Below are positions 22,835 through 32,208 of a stretch of DNA of 64,000 nucleotides, in pieces. Every line of letters starts with the position of its first letter. Positions within the stretch are counted from its first letter, which is position 1. The notes under the pieces are model-generated. The model was not told where the DNA came from. It did not search any database and saw nothing but the letters and a program-made list of their open reading frames with translations. Origin of the DNA: Charina bottae (Eukaryota; Chordata; Lepidosauria; Squamata; Charinaidae). The stretch lies in NCBI GenBank assembly GCA_023362775.1, contig JALMGJ010000012.1, forward strand, positions 22,402,001 through 22,466,000. Direction: 5' to 3'. Both the position numbers and the translations under genes were made by a program.

Positions 22835-23154
22835 CAGCGAATTTTTAAACAAGGGTTTAGCGTTCTTTCAAAAGAGCACTAAACCTGTTTAAAAATCACT
22901 TGAAGGGTCATTACATGGTGAAGTGGTAAGGAGAGAAACAATTTGCACAACCCACCTACCCCATGCACTTGTCAGCTCTTCTAGAAGACCACTAAACCTG
23001 TATTCAAAAGAAATCTGGACAACAGCTGGCAGGCAGAATGGGTTGCACTGTGAATAACAGCTGGCTGTCTTTGTCCCCACCCCCACCTCCGCATGTCAGA
23101 TTGTACCCACAGTAAAGCTCACCTAGCTTGCTGCCTGCTTAAGCAAGAAAAGGC
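22835..23154. other. Unique DNA, nothing recognised
   Basis: About 320 bases without recognisable feature, between a Bov-B fragment and a TA-flanked MITE. Confidence 0.4.
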
Positions 23155-23156
23155 TA

Positions 23157-23553
23157 TAGGTAGTCCTCACTTAACAACCACAATTGGGACCGGAATTTCA
23201 GTTGCTAAGCAAAGCAGTCATTAAGCGAATCCAACCCGATTTTATGACTTTTTTGCAGAGGTCGTTAAGTGAATCACTGAGGACATTAAGCAAACCATGT
23301 GGTTGTTAAGTGAATCACGTGGTTCCCCATTGATTTTGCTTGCCAGAAGCCAGCCAGGAAGGTTGAAAATGGCGATCACACGACCATGGGACACTGCGAT
23401 GGTCATAAATGCAAACCAGTTGCCAAGTGCCCAAATTGTGATCACGTGACTGCGATGGCTGTAAGTGTGAGGACTGTCCTTAGTTGTTTTTTCCAGCACC
23501 ATCGTAAGTCTGAACCATCACTAAATGAATGGTTATTAAGCGTGGACTACCTG
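23157..23553. mobile_element. TA-flanked MITE (Tc1/mariner- or pogo-like ends)
   Basis: The left end TAGGTAGTCC and right end GGACTACCTG are inverted repeats, each bordered by TA (23155-23156 and 23554-23555). Internally, tandem variants of 'cattaagcgaat' and 'gttaagtgaatcac' alternate. It has no coding capacity. A second copy missing its right part is at 24689. The TA duplication fits Tc1/mariner-superfamily transposition, but which transposase moved it is unknown. Confidence 0.75.
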
Positions 23554-23559
23554 TACTTT

Positions 23560-24685
23560 GAAACCAGAACAGTGAAGGGCAACTTAAGGCTGCCTCAGAA
23601 ATAGGTTGGGGATGAGATGAAGGCAACATCCTGAGGACAGAGCACGGGATTCCCAGGCATGTCTGGGTGCAAGAGGAGAAAGGCCCATAATCTGATCAGC
23701 ACAAAGTTGAGCTGTAGTGTCTATTACTATCCAAGATCCAAACATGATGATTGTGTTACAGCAGCCTATGATGATCTACATTTTAGCAGCTGCTCATGAC
23801 TCAGTCCAGGAGAGCATCATATGTTCAATCTTCACATGCATTAATAGGCTCCTTCCCCGTTCAGCCAGCCTAATATATCCTTCATCAGTTGGATGCTCAG
23901 GCTTGAGCTACACATTCCAGGTGGGCTGGGACAAAGGGCTTTCCAAAGCTCCTCTCTCCATTTGAGAGCACATAAATCAGCAGCAAACATCCTCATCAAT
24001 TAGCCAGTTCCACTGTGCTGAACTCCCTTTCCATGGCAGCTCTTGGTGAGACACTGTCAAACAGCTTTCCTCCAAAGGAGGGTCTACAAATTGCTCCTTG
24101 TTTTGCAGAATGCTGTTTCTTCTCCACCTCATCTCGCCCCTCTTCCTTCCTTGCAGTTTCCCCATTGGCTTACGGACTTACTCAGGACATGACATTATGT
24201 AGTTACTAAAAGAGAGGGGGCTGTTATTTCAGCTCAGTGTCCTTTATAAGGGATTTGAGAGTTATGGCCAATAAGGGTTTTGAATTGGACTAGATTGTCA
24301 TAAGCCTGCTGGAAGAGTTACAGGAGCTGTAACAAGTGGATTGGCTCTCTTGGCTTTGGGGTCCAGCATCCTCATCTCAGCCAGTGGTGGAAAAGTATTT
24401 TATGCCATAAAAGATAAGGGTTATATGCATATAGAATACCTGTATTATGGTTGGCCCTGTCTTTATGGTTGTTTGTCATGGAACCCCTGATCTATTTACA
24501 GTGACACTGAAAATGGGACAAAGAGGTTGAATATAAAATATGGAGCTACTTCAGGCAGTTTATCAAATGCTAAGCAGGATTTTAAAAAATGCTCCTGAGC
24601 TTCACATCAATGAATATGTAACAGTTTTTTATCCTTCACTGGTGTTTATAGTTGACACAATCCTAGGCATGTTTACTCAGAAGTA
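23560..24685. other. Unique DNA, nothing recognised
   Basis: No gene or repeat supported. Confidence 0.45.
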
Positions 24686-24688
24686 ATA

Positions 24689-24893
24689 CAGGTAGTCCTC
24701 GCTTAACAACCTCAATTGAGACTGGCATTTTGGTCACTAAGTGAAGCAGTCATTAAGTGAATCTGACCTGATTTTATGACCTTTTTTGCAGTAGTTGTTA
24801 AGTGAATCACCGTGGTCATTAAGCGAACCATGTGGTCATTAAGCGAATCACATGGTTCCTCATTGATTTTGCTTGCCAGAAGACAGCCAGGAA
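24689..24893. mobile_element. Left part of the same TA-flanked MITE
   Basis: Starts TA-CAGGTAGTCCTCGCTTAAC and follows the 23157 copy closely through 'gattttgcttgccagaag' and 'cagccaggaa', then stops without the right end. It appears to be a copy lacking its right half. Confidence 0.75.
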
Positions 24894-24899
24894 CTCTAA

Positions 24900-25660
24900 A
24901 TTAGGACTGTCAGAGATGGACTGCAAAATTCTGGATGACCACAAAATGGCAGCAAAGAGTGAAAGTTTGTATCTCTTTACTGGCAACTAGGGGTCATCTG
25001 GAGGTCTCTAGTCCTAATGTAATGCTCACTTTGATTGATTTATTTTCAAATACTTTTATCTTCCTTTCCCCCCCTCTTGATGGTATAGAAAACTAGAAAA
25101 TCATAAACATTAAAAACTCTTTAACTTTAAAGGTTAAAAGCAGTTAATGCTGCAGCCAAAATGTTTGAAAAAATAATAACAACAACAACAAAAGGTTGCA
25201 AATAGAGAAAAGGCCTTGTTTATGGACCCACCAATGAGTAGGATCACTCTGAGAATTTTATATCTATCCATTGGCAGCTAAGGTTGTCTGTTGGTCTGTC
25301 TGTCTAATACTTAGATTGGGTGTCCACCCTTGATTGGAGTGGAGGTGGGGATCATGAGGTAGAAATGGAATTGCACCGAAGACTGATTCTGGTGGTTCAG
25401 GGTAGCAGAGAAGAAGTGGATTTTGTGGGGATGTAGAAAGTATGATTATGCATCCTACCATGCCTACTGTTGCTCAATGCCTGACAGCAGGAATGGCTTT
25501 GGGGCACTATGGTCTGACATGTGGGGGTGTGGTTGGTTGTGGAATGGAATGGAATGGAATGGAATGTGAGATAGGAGGGAGCCTGTGGCCTTGAAAGGGG
25601 AGAGCAAGGTTTGGGGAGATGTTGAGATGCAGAGGGGAGAAGGCAGGTGTTAGCATCAGC
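24900..25660. other. Unique DNA with a short (GGAAT)n
   Basis: No gene. Five GGAAT pentamers lie at 25540-25566, the only simple repeat of note; an AAC run is near 25180. Confidence 0.5.
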
Positions 25661-25673
25661 TAATTAGGCAAAG

Positions 25674-26000
25674 GGGGGTGGGGACACGATAGCTCAGTGG
25701 TTAAGATGCCAGGCTTGTCAATCGGAAGGTCAGCGGTTCGAGACCCAAGCGCCGCGTGACAGAGTGAGCTCCCGCACTCGCCCCAGCTCTTGCCAACCTA
25801 GTAATTCGAAAGCATGCAAATGCAAGTAGATAAATAGGTACCCCTTCGGTGGGATGGTAACAGCATTCCGCGCACATCATGCTGACCACATGACCGTGGA
25901 AGCGTCTTCGGACAGCGCTGGCTCTTCAGCTAAGAAATGAAGATGAGCACCACCCCCTAGAGTCGGACACGACTGTGCAGGGGAAAACCTTTACCTTTTT
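25674..26000 (+). mobile_element. Sauria-type SINE with perfect 13-bp TSD
   Basis: Contains an A box (tagctcagtggt), a B box (ggttcgagacc, mutated), the body (gcatgcaaatgcaagtagat) and a Bov-B-like core (agtcggacacgactg), ending ACCTTTTT. The TSD TAATTAGGCAAAG is identical at 25661-25673 and 26001-26013, which suggests relatively recent insertion. Confidence 0.95.
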
Positions 26001-26083
26001 TAATTAGGCAAAGAACAGATGGGCAGAGAGAAATACTATGGCAATCTGAGGTGGGACAGTCACAGGGAAGGTAGCGTGTACTA

Positions 26084-26815
26084 TTGAGATTGATCCTGTC
26101 TTCTGGCCTCCAGTATTCATGTTCAATAAAAGGTCACCAGATCCTCAATGGCCCTGGTCTCCAACTGTTGCTCATAAGTGCCAGGTCTCTAAGTAATAAC
26201 GATTTGATTATGGATGAGGCAGGCCACCTGGTATGTATAACTCAGACCTGGGGAATGCTCCTCTCTCTGAAAATGCCCACCTGGGTTTCACGTGTGGCAC
26301 CAGCTTCAACCCCATGGCAGGGGTATGGGCTGGCAGTTGACATTCAGGAAGCCCCAACAGCTTTCAGAGGCACTGTGCTACAGGTAACTGGATATGAGAC
26401 TTCACAGCTGAAGTTAGGCTCTGGGGAGCAGTTGGGTTTGTCCCTACTCCATGGTGACATCTCTGTTTGATAGCTAAATTCTGTTGTGGAATTGGTGGTA
26501 CAATCTCCCAGACTGCTGGTTCTGGGTGACTTCAACATACCTTCTCGTAGCATTGAGTCAGAGGGAGTTCTTGGTCACCATGGCAACCACAGACCTGGCT
26601 CAGATCATCCAGGGTCCAAGTCATCCAAGTGGTCACACAATAGATCTGGTTTTTATCTTAGAGCAGTTGTGACCTGATCTAAAGTTGCAACTTACATTAT
26701 GGTTAGTCCTTTGTTATGGTCAAATCACTCTCTAATTGCTTTTGGGCTTGCTGATTCTGCCCCTCCCAGAGGGAGGTTAGACCTATTAAATCAATCTGCC
26801 CCAAGTAACTAGTGG
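26084..26815 (+). mobile_element. L2-type LINE, endonuclease region, decayed
   Basis: Scattered frames recall the apurinic-like endonuclease of L2: ARSLSNNDLIMDEAGHLVC then ITQTWG (the catalytic Glu of the usual ITETW is replaced by Gln), LVLGDFNIPS, and TDLAQIIQGPSHPSGHTIDL in a shifted frame. Frames change repeatedly. It is followed by a PLE insertion (about 26835-27465) and then by an L2 reverse-transcriptase scrap, so all three were probably one old L2 locus. Confidence 0.75.
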
Positions 26816-26948
26816 ACCTGTTGTTTACTTACTAGCAGAGCGCATCCACGAACACCAACTAGCAGTCAGAAGACACGATGAAAACTCCTTAATCTCACAA
26901 CACATGGACAGACTCAACCATACTTTCAACTGGGAAACTGTGAGCATA

Positions 26949-27012
26949 ACCAACTAACTAACTAACCAAATAACTAACTAACTAACTAACTAACCAACTA
27001 ACTAACTAACCA
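26949..27012. repeat. (AACT)n microsatellite inside a PLE
   Basis: About 15 AACT/AACC units expanded from 'aaccaactaac' within the endonuclease-coding part of the PLE; absent from the sister copy at 50650. Confidence 0.9.
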
Positions 27013-27382
27013 AGCCAAATCCAAAAACTCTAGAAAATTCCTGGAAGCTTGGCACTCAAACAAAGCAGTCATCAACAGACACATAGAGGTAAACAACATT
27101 TACATACCATTCATAAGAGACAATAGAAAAGCCAAAAGATCAGAACACCTCCTTGCCAGTAATCAACACTGAGATATGCAAAGATTAACACCAGGATTAG
27201 CACCAGATGTACAATCAAACAGCACAATATACCCTAATCAAGGAACTATCAACTCAGTCAATCAACCAAGCAGCAAACAACAGCCCAATCAAGGAACTAC
27301 TAAGGAGAGAACAACACCTCCACCAACACAAGCAGGACAAACCATGGTAGAAACAGAGAGCAAGTCCCACTCCCTTTTCGCA

Positions 27383-27420
27383 CTGAGGATGTTGCCTAGT
27401 TGGGCAATGAAACGTCTGCA
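27383..27420 (+). ncRNA. Hammerhead-ribozyme-like core in PLE 3' region
   Basis: CTGAGGA (27383-27389) is followed by a predicted 6-bp stem, GTTGCC with GGCAAT (one G-U), loop TAGTT plus G, then GAAA (27409-27412) and CGTC. This matches the hammerhead catalytic layout CUGANGA, stem II, GAAA, then stem III/cleavage UH. PLEs are known to carry such minimal hammerheads. Self-cleavage is not shown. Confidence 0.55.
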
Positions 27421-27469
27421 AGAAAACAACAAGGCTCAGAGAGCACCAAGGACTGCACAAGATGGGATT

Positions 27470-27605
27470 GATTGCACTTGTTGGTGGTCTCTGGCACAGC
27501 CCGGACAGGCGTGGTGCATGGCTTTCCTTGATCTCTCAGTGGCTTTTGATGTCATCAATCAAGGAATGCTTCTGGACTGTATAGGGGTTGTGGGGTGTGT
27601 GGGAT
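27470..27605 (+). pseudogene. L2 reverse-transcriptase scrap (motif A)
   Basis: The frame reads WCMAFLDLSVAFDVINQGML-LDCIGVV, which is the L2 motif A block (LDLSAAFD). The catalytic Asp of AFD is kept. It breaks off at a CA/TG microsatellite (27607-27665). It is probably the continuation of the L2 copy interrupted by the PLE. Confidence 0.75.
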
Positions 27606-27606
27606 A

Positions 27607-27665
27607 TATAGTATACACACACACACATACACACACACACACGCAGTGTGTTTGTGTGTGTGTGT
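27607..27665. repeat. (CA)n-(TG)n inverted microsatellite
   Basis: CA repeats switch to TG repeats at 'cacgcagtgtgtttg', giving an imperfect palindrome that can form a hairpin. Confidence 0.9.
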
Positions 27666-27669
27666 AAGG

Positions 27670-29050
27670 GTTTACTAGGTTTTTAGACTGTTCCACCAGG
27701 ATGACATTTCCCTTTTCAGTATTTGCTGGTTGTTTTAAATCTTTGTTTTTAATTCTATAATCAATATGTTAAGTTGCATTAGAAATGGGGCAAACAAAAG
27801 ATATGGCTAGGACAAAAACTGAATTTACATTTAAGCTTAAATAAAATTACGTACTTTTTTAAAAAATCAAATCAAATATGGTTGATACTGCTTTCCAGTC
27901 ATGTTATCTCTTCTGTCGTGTTAAAAATAATCACCTAGGAACGATCTTTGGAGATCTTCAGAAGCTGTACGTGGCTGAAAAAAAGTTGCAACTGCTTTAA
28001 GTTATCCATTATTATTAATATGACTCAATGGTACTTACTCAGAAGATTGAAAAGTGTCAGGCTGCTTTCATGAATAAAAGTACTGCACTCCTATATCCAA
28101 AGCACTTCTCCTAAGTAACTTTCAAAGCTTACATAACCCTAGTGAGAAATTATTTTGGTAACGTTTTGTTAGGCAGAGTGAGAAAATCTCTTCGTTGTGC
28201 TTCTATAATGTTTCCTTACAGCACCGAAGGAAATAATTATTTACATACTGCCCTACTGTTAGGATACAAAAAACCCACTGTGTTAGCTCTATCATTGTGA
28301 TTATGAATGATTGGTTTTATTACCTTTCAAGAAATATAGACTTACTTATTTTATTAATTACAATTTTAGTTTTGCTATCTGGGGAGAAATGCACTATGAG
28401 ATCTTCCCATTATATTCCAAAAGATCTTGGCTGATTGGGCTCAGGAGGGTAAGACAAACATGTTCCTACTTCTGGTTAATGAAGCACACCTTTGCAAGTA
28501 GTAAAAATGAAGTGGCTGAGATTTAACTGGGTAGGTAAATCTAAACATAATGACCTTAAAAATTACAAAGATTGCTTTTTTAAAAAGATAAAAAAGAAAG
28601 AAGGAAAGATTATCTAGGAACAAAGAACTAGTGGCCCTCTAGATATTACTAGCTCTCTGCTTAATTGGCCATATTAGCTGGGGATGATGGGAGTTGGAAT
28701 CTAGCAACAGTTGGAGAGCCTTTGATACCTGCCCTCAGGTGAGTAAGAAATGAGATAGTGAAACATTTCTCCAAGGGACGTCCTGCTGGGTTCTGTACTT
28801 GTTTTAGGAGATACTAACTATTAAATAAACTTGATGCAGAATAGATGATGCTGCACCAGCTATTTTCTGTGTTTTGCTGGAACAAATCATGCCCGCATTG
28901 GCTAATGCAAAAATACTCCTATGGGAAAGTTTGAAAGCTACAAAATCCAAATGTCAATGTCTTTCAGGAGTTGCTCTATTGTCAGGACTTGCTTAAAAAG
29001 GCTTCTATAAGAGCACTTCGGCTATCAATGACTCAACTCATCTGGATTTT
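27670..29050. other. Mostly unique DNA
   Basis: No gene recognised. A decayed palindromic repeat is suggested at 28631-28722 (ggccctctagatatt ... gctggggatgatgggagttg ... ttggagagcc). Confidence 0.45.
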
Positions 29051-29069
29051 CAATTCAATTTATATTTAT

Positions 29070-29208
29070 TGTATAATTGAGATTTTAAACGTTATTTTAA
29101 CTTGTTTATTGTGAACCGCCCAGAGTTCCCCATGGGGGGAGATGGGCGGTTATAGAAATTAAATAAAATAAATAAAATAAATAAATAAATAAATAAATAA
29201 ATAAATAT
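29070..29208 (+). mobile_element. L2-type LINE 3' tail
   Basis: 'gtgaaccgcccagagttccc' followed by 'atggggggagatgggcggtt' and then AAATAAAAT/AAAT repeats is a clear sense-strand L2 3' UTR and tail of ~140 bases. Confidence 0.85.
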
Positions 29209-29460
29209 AGAACAGATTTTATTTCAGGCTATCCTTTGGATATGCAAAATAGAGTGTATTCTATTTGTTTTCTTTGTTTGTACAAACCAAATCAAATGCT
29301 GACCGGGTGGGATCCAAAACTGAATCGGTCTTTGAAGCAGACTGAATCCAAATCCAAGTCCAAATCCTCAAAAGCTTTGTTGGTGATTCACAGCCACAGA
29401 CAGCAAGTTTAAATAAATTCATAGATAAGCTTTCTACAAAAGGAAAAATTGGTGGGTTGG

Positions 29461-29493
29461 GGAAGGGGAGGGGAGGGGAGGGGAGAGGAGAGG
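29461..29493. repeat. (GGGGA)n purine tract
   Basis: Four to five GGGGA units followed by GGAGA; G-rich strand with four G4 runs, so quadruplex formation is possible. Confidence 0.8.
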
Positions 29494-29659
29494 ATGACAT
29501 TTGAATTACATTTTGCTGTCCCATTAGAGTGTTTTGGTAACGTGCATCTTAATCTTGTACACACGGATGTAAGGAAGGAGCGCTAGGTCTGTCTCCTAGG
29601 GAGATGAACCCTACGTCTTGGGAAAAATGGTGGTTTAGCACTTCCATTATTCTCTAATT

Positions 29660-29921
29660 CAGGGCTTTCCAAAGTTTTTCCCGCGGTGACACACCAACCG
29701 GCGTTCATGTGTCGCCGCGGGAAAACCCGGAAGTGCGGCAGCGCGCAAAAACCCGGAAGCGCTGCTCCCGCTTTCAGGTTTTGCGCGCTGCAGTTGGTGT
29801 GTCGCTGCGGGAAAACCCGGAAGCGCTGATGATGATCAGCGCTTCCGGGTTGTGTGGCGACACACCAGACTGTGTGTGGCGACACACTTTTGTGTCGCCA
29901 CACACAGTTTGGAAAGTTCTG
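29660..29921. mobile_element. hAT-type palindromic MITE, GC-rich
   Basis: The ends CAGGGCTTTCCAAAG and the complement CAGAACTTTCCAAAC are inverted copies. Nested inverted repeats fill the interior (ggtgacacacc / ggtgtgtcgc; cccggaagcgctgat / atcagcgcttccggg). The flanks CTCTAATT and CTCTACAC agree at 5 of 8 positions, a worn hAT-like TSD. The closest relative, in the opposite orientation, is at 38561-38831. Confidence 0.8.
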
Positions 29922-29995
29922 CTCTACACAATCACCATTATCCTTCTCATACTGCACATTTTTCTGTGACTTAGTTTAAAGTTTTATATGGTTAA

Positions 29996-30331
29996 ATATT
30001 TATTTATTTATTTGTTTGTTTATTTAAATTTATACACCGCCCATCTCACTATAAAAGTGACTCTGCGCGGCTTACAAATAAAAGTTATAAAACCATTATA
30101 AAAATAGAAAAAGTACAAAAATAGAAGAAGAGAGAAGAGGGAAACTAAAAGTTAAGGAGAGCTTCCTTAAGCCCCCAACCACCCCCAGGGCTGCCTATCG
30201 CTCTTGGATCCCCAGGCTAGTTGGCAGAGCCAGGTCTTGACGCTCTTCCTGAAGGCCAGAAGAGTGGGGGCCAGCCTCACCTCAGGGGGCAAGGTGTTCC
30301 ACAGGGCGGGGGCAACGGCAGAAAAGGCTGT
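29996..30331 (-). mobile_element. L2-type LINE 3' end
   Basis: TTTA/TTTG tail, 3' UTR (complement of cacaccgcccatctcac and gactctgcgcgg), then the C-terminal ORF2 codons seen as the complement 'gagccaggtcttgacgctct' and 'ggtgttccacagggcggggg'. It is truncated 62 bases before the next L2 copy in the same orientation. Confidence 0.85.
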
Positions 30332-30393
30332 TCATTAAACAGTTCATTCACTGAAACTCTATAAGAACTAAACATATCTCTGGAATTTGTAGG

Positions 30394-31289
30394 TTTATTT
30401 ATTTATTTGTTTGTTTGTTCAACTTATATGACCGCCCATCTCCCCCCATGGGGAACTCTGGGCGGTTCACAATAAATAAGTTAAAATAAAATCTAAAAAT
30501 ATATAAAACCACAATATATACAATACAATAAATAATTATAAAATCCAGATTAACAAGGTATTCATTAAAAGAAGGACATTAAAATTAGGGGATTAGCCAC
30601 CTCCATGAGGAACTATCCCTTCCTCCTTCCCATGCCAGGTGGCAGAACCAGGTCTTCAGCTCTTTCCTAAAGGTCGGGAGGGAGGAAATCTGTCTCAACT
30701 CTGGGGGCAAGATGTTCCATAGAGTGGGCGCTGTCACAGAGAAGGCCTGCCTCCTAGACCCCATCAGATGGCATTCTCTAATGGATGGGGTTTGTAGCAG
30801 GCCCTCTCTGGATGACCGGGTGGGGTGGGTCGATAACATAGGGATAAGACGGTCCCTCAGGTATTCTGGCCCCATGTCATGTAGGGCTTTAAAGGTGATA
30901 ACCAACACCTTGAATTGTACCCGGAAGCAAACCGGCACCCAATGTAGCTCGCGGAGCAAAGGTGTTATATGTGCGGATCTTGGTGCACCCAAAATCGCCC
31001 GCGCAGCTGCATTCTGCACCAGCTGTAGCTTCCGGATAGTCTTCAAGAGTAGCCCCATGTAGAGCGCATTGCAATAATCTACATGGGAGATGACGAGAGC
31101 ATGAGTGACTGTACGGAGGGCGTCGCGATCCAGGAATGGGCGTAACTGGCGCACTAACCGAAGTTGTGCAAAAGCCCTCCTAGCCACGACTGCCACCTGC
31201 TCTTCGAGCAGGAGTCGTGAGTCTAGAAGGACCCCCAGATTACGCACCGGTTCTGAACGGGGTAGTGCTACCCCATCGAGAACCAAGAA
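30394..31289 (-). mobile_element. L2-type LINE, 5'-truncated
   Basis: Minus-strand copy with tail at 30394, hairpin 3' UTR (accgcccatctcccccc / ggggaactctgggcggt) and an open C-terminal ORF2 segment. The 5' end is an abrupt junction at about 31289 with unrelated DNA. Confidence 0.9.
30585..31289 (-). pseudogene. L2 ORF2 C-terminal fragment (open)
   Basis: A single uninterrupted frame of about 235 codons from LVLDGVALPRSEPVRNLGVL through RRAFAQLRLVRQLRPFLDR, VTHALVISHVDYCNALYMGL, LQLVQNAAARAILG, LLRELHWVPVCFRVQFK to WNILPPELRQ and a stop. This is the thumb and C-terminal part downstream of the YADD box. The catalytic palm is absent because of 5' truncation, so it cannot be active. The first dozen residues of the 248-codon frame come from flanking DNA. 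It is better preserved than the 18 kb copy. Confidence 0.9.
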
Positions 31290-31294
31290 CATAA

Positions 31295-32205
31295 TGCCTA
31301 AGAACAACATTATGATATATGTCATTTTCATAATATTACAAGAAAAATATCATAGAGGAAAGAGAAGAGGTAATGTCATTTATCCCTTCCCTCCCTAGCA
31401 TTAATATTTGAAGATTTCTCTTCCACAAATTATTCTGATACTTTGCAGGTTTGTTAGATAAGACCACTTCCAACATATGTGTCCAAATGTGACATTTTCC
31501 TATCACATTTCCATAAATAAATAAATAAACATGCAAACACTTTTTTTTGGGAAATCCCTAAAGTGGATTATTTTTGCCAAATAATATATAAAAATCTATA
31601 AAATTATTCATATGGACCATGGCAGTCTTGTTCTCCTCAGAAGAGTTAATTTTGTCTTGAAAATGTCATCCAATTCACCAAGAAATAAAAGCAATATTGT
31701 GATTTTTCATTAAAAAAAAGTATTTTGCACAAAACTCCCTGAACCTCAATGAATGTAGCAATCATAATCTTTTATAAAGAACGTCTATGCCTGGGACCTA
31801 CAAAACTATTTTTTGGATCTGTTATATCTGCATATTTGTTTTAAAGATAGTCAGTGGAAGATATGGCAATGTAGATTTCTCAATCAAGATATTAGTCCAA
31901 AGTGACTCTGTTTTCCAATCTGCCAAATAGCATGCCAAATCAAACCTTTTGGTTTCTTGATGCTACCAGGTCTAGACTGAAAAACTCCAGATGACCACCT
32001 GATGACATCAAAGATGTGGTGGGATTTTTGTCTTTCTCTGCTGCCACCTTGTGCTTGTCTGAGGTTCTGCAAATCTGGTTGCTCTAGGTCTGTCACAAGT
32101 ATCTGAAAGTGCTTCCTGCTACCTTCGGATCAGGAGTATATCACACTCACCTGCATGGCCAGAGTCTAAAAAGAATCAGTTTTTCAGTACTGTAGACTAC
32201 AGCAA
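31295..32205. other. Unique AT-rich DNA
   Basis: No gene or repeat recognised between the L2 and Bov-B copies. Confidence 0.5.
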
Positions 32206-32208
32206 AGG

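Larger units (their letters stand above)
26835..27465 (+). mobile_element. Penelope-like element (family B), 5'-truncated
   Basis: The start encodes AERIHEHQLAVRRHDENS and QHMDRLNHTFNWETVS, the C-terminal part of the GIY-YIG endonuclease module as in the copy at 50650. A tandem AACT repeat interrupts it (26949-27012). The 3' region has a hammerhead-like core at 27383-27420 and ends 'cagagagcaccaaggact'. No intact protein remains. Confidence 0.8.

Noticed and set aside
25540..25566. GGAAT repeats as a pericentromeric satellite
   Set aside because: Only five units; too short to be more than a local simple repeat.
30712..31398. Plus-strand open frames antisense to L2 ORF2
   Set aside because: Mirror frames of the real minus-strand LINE reading frame.
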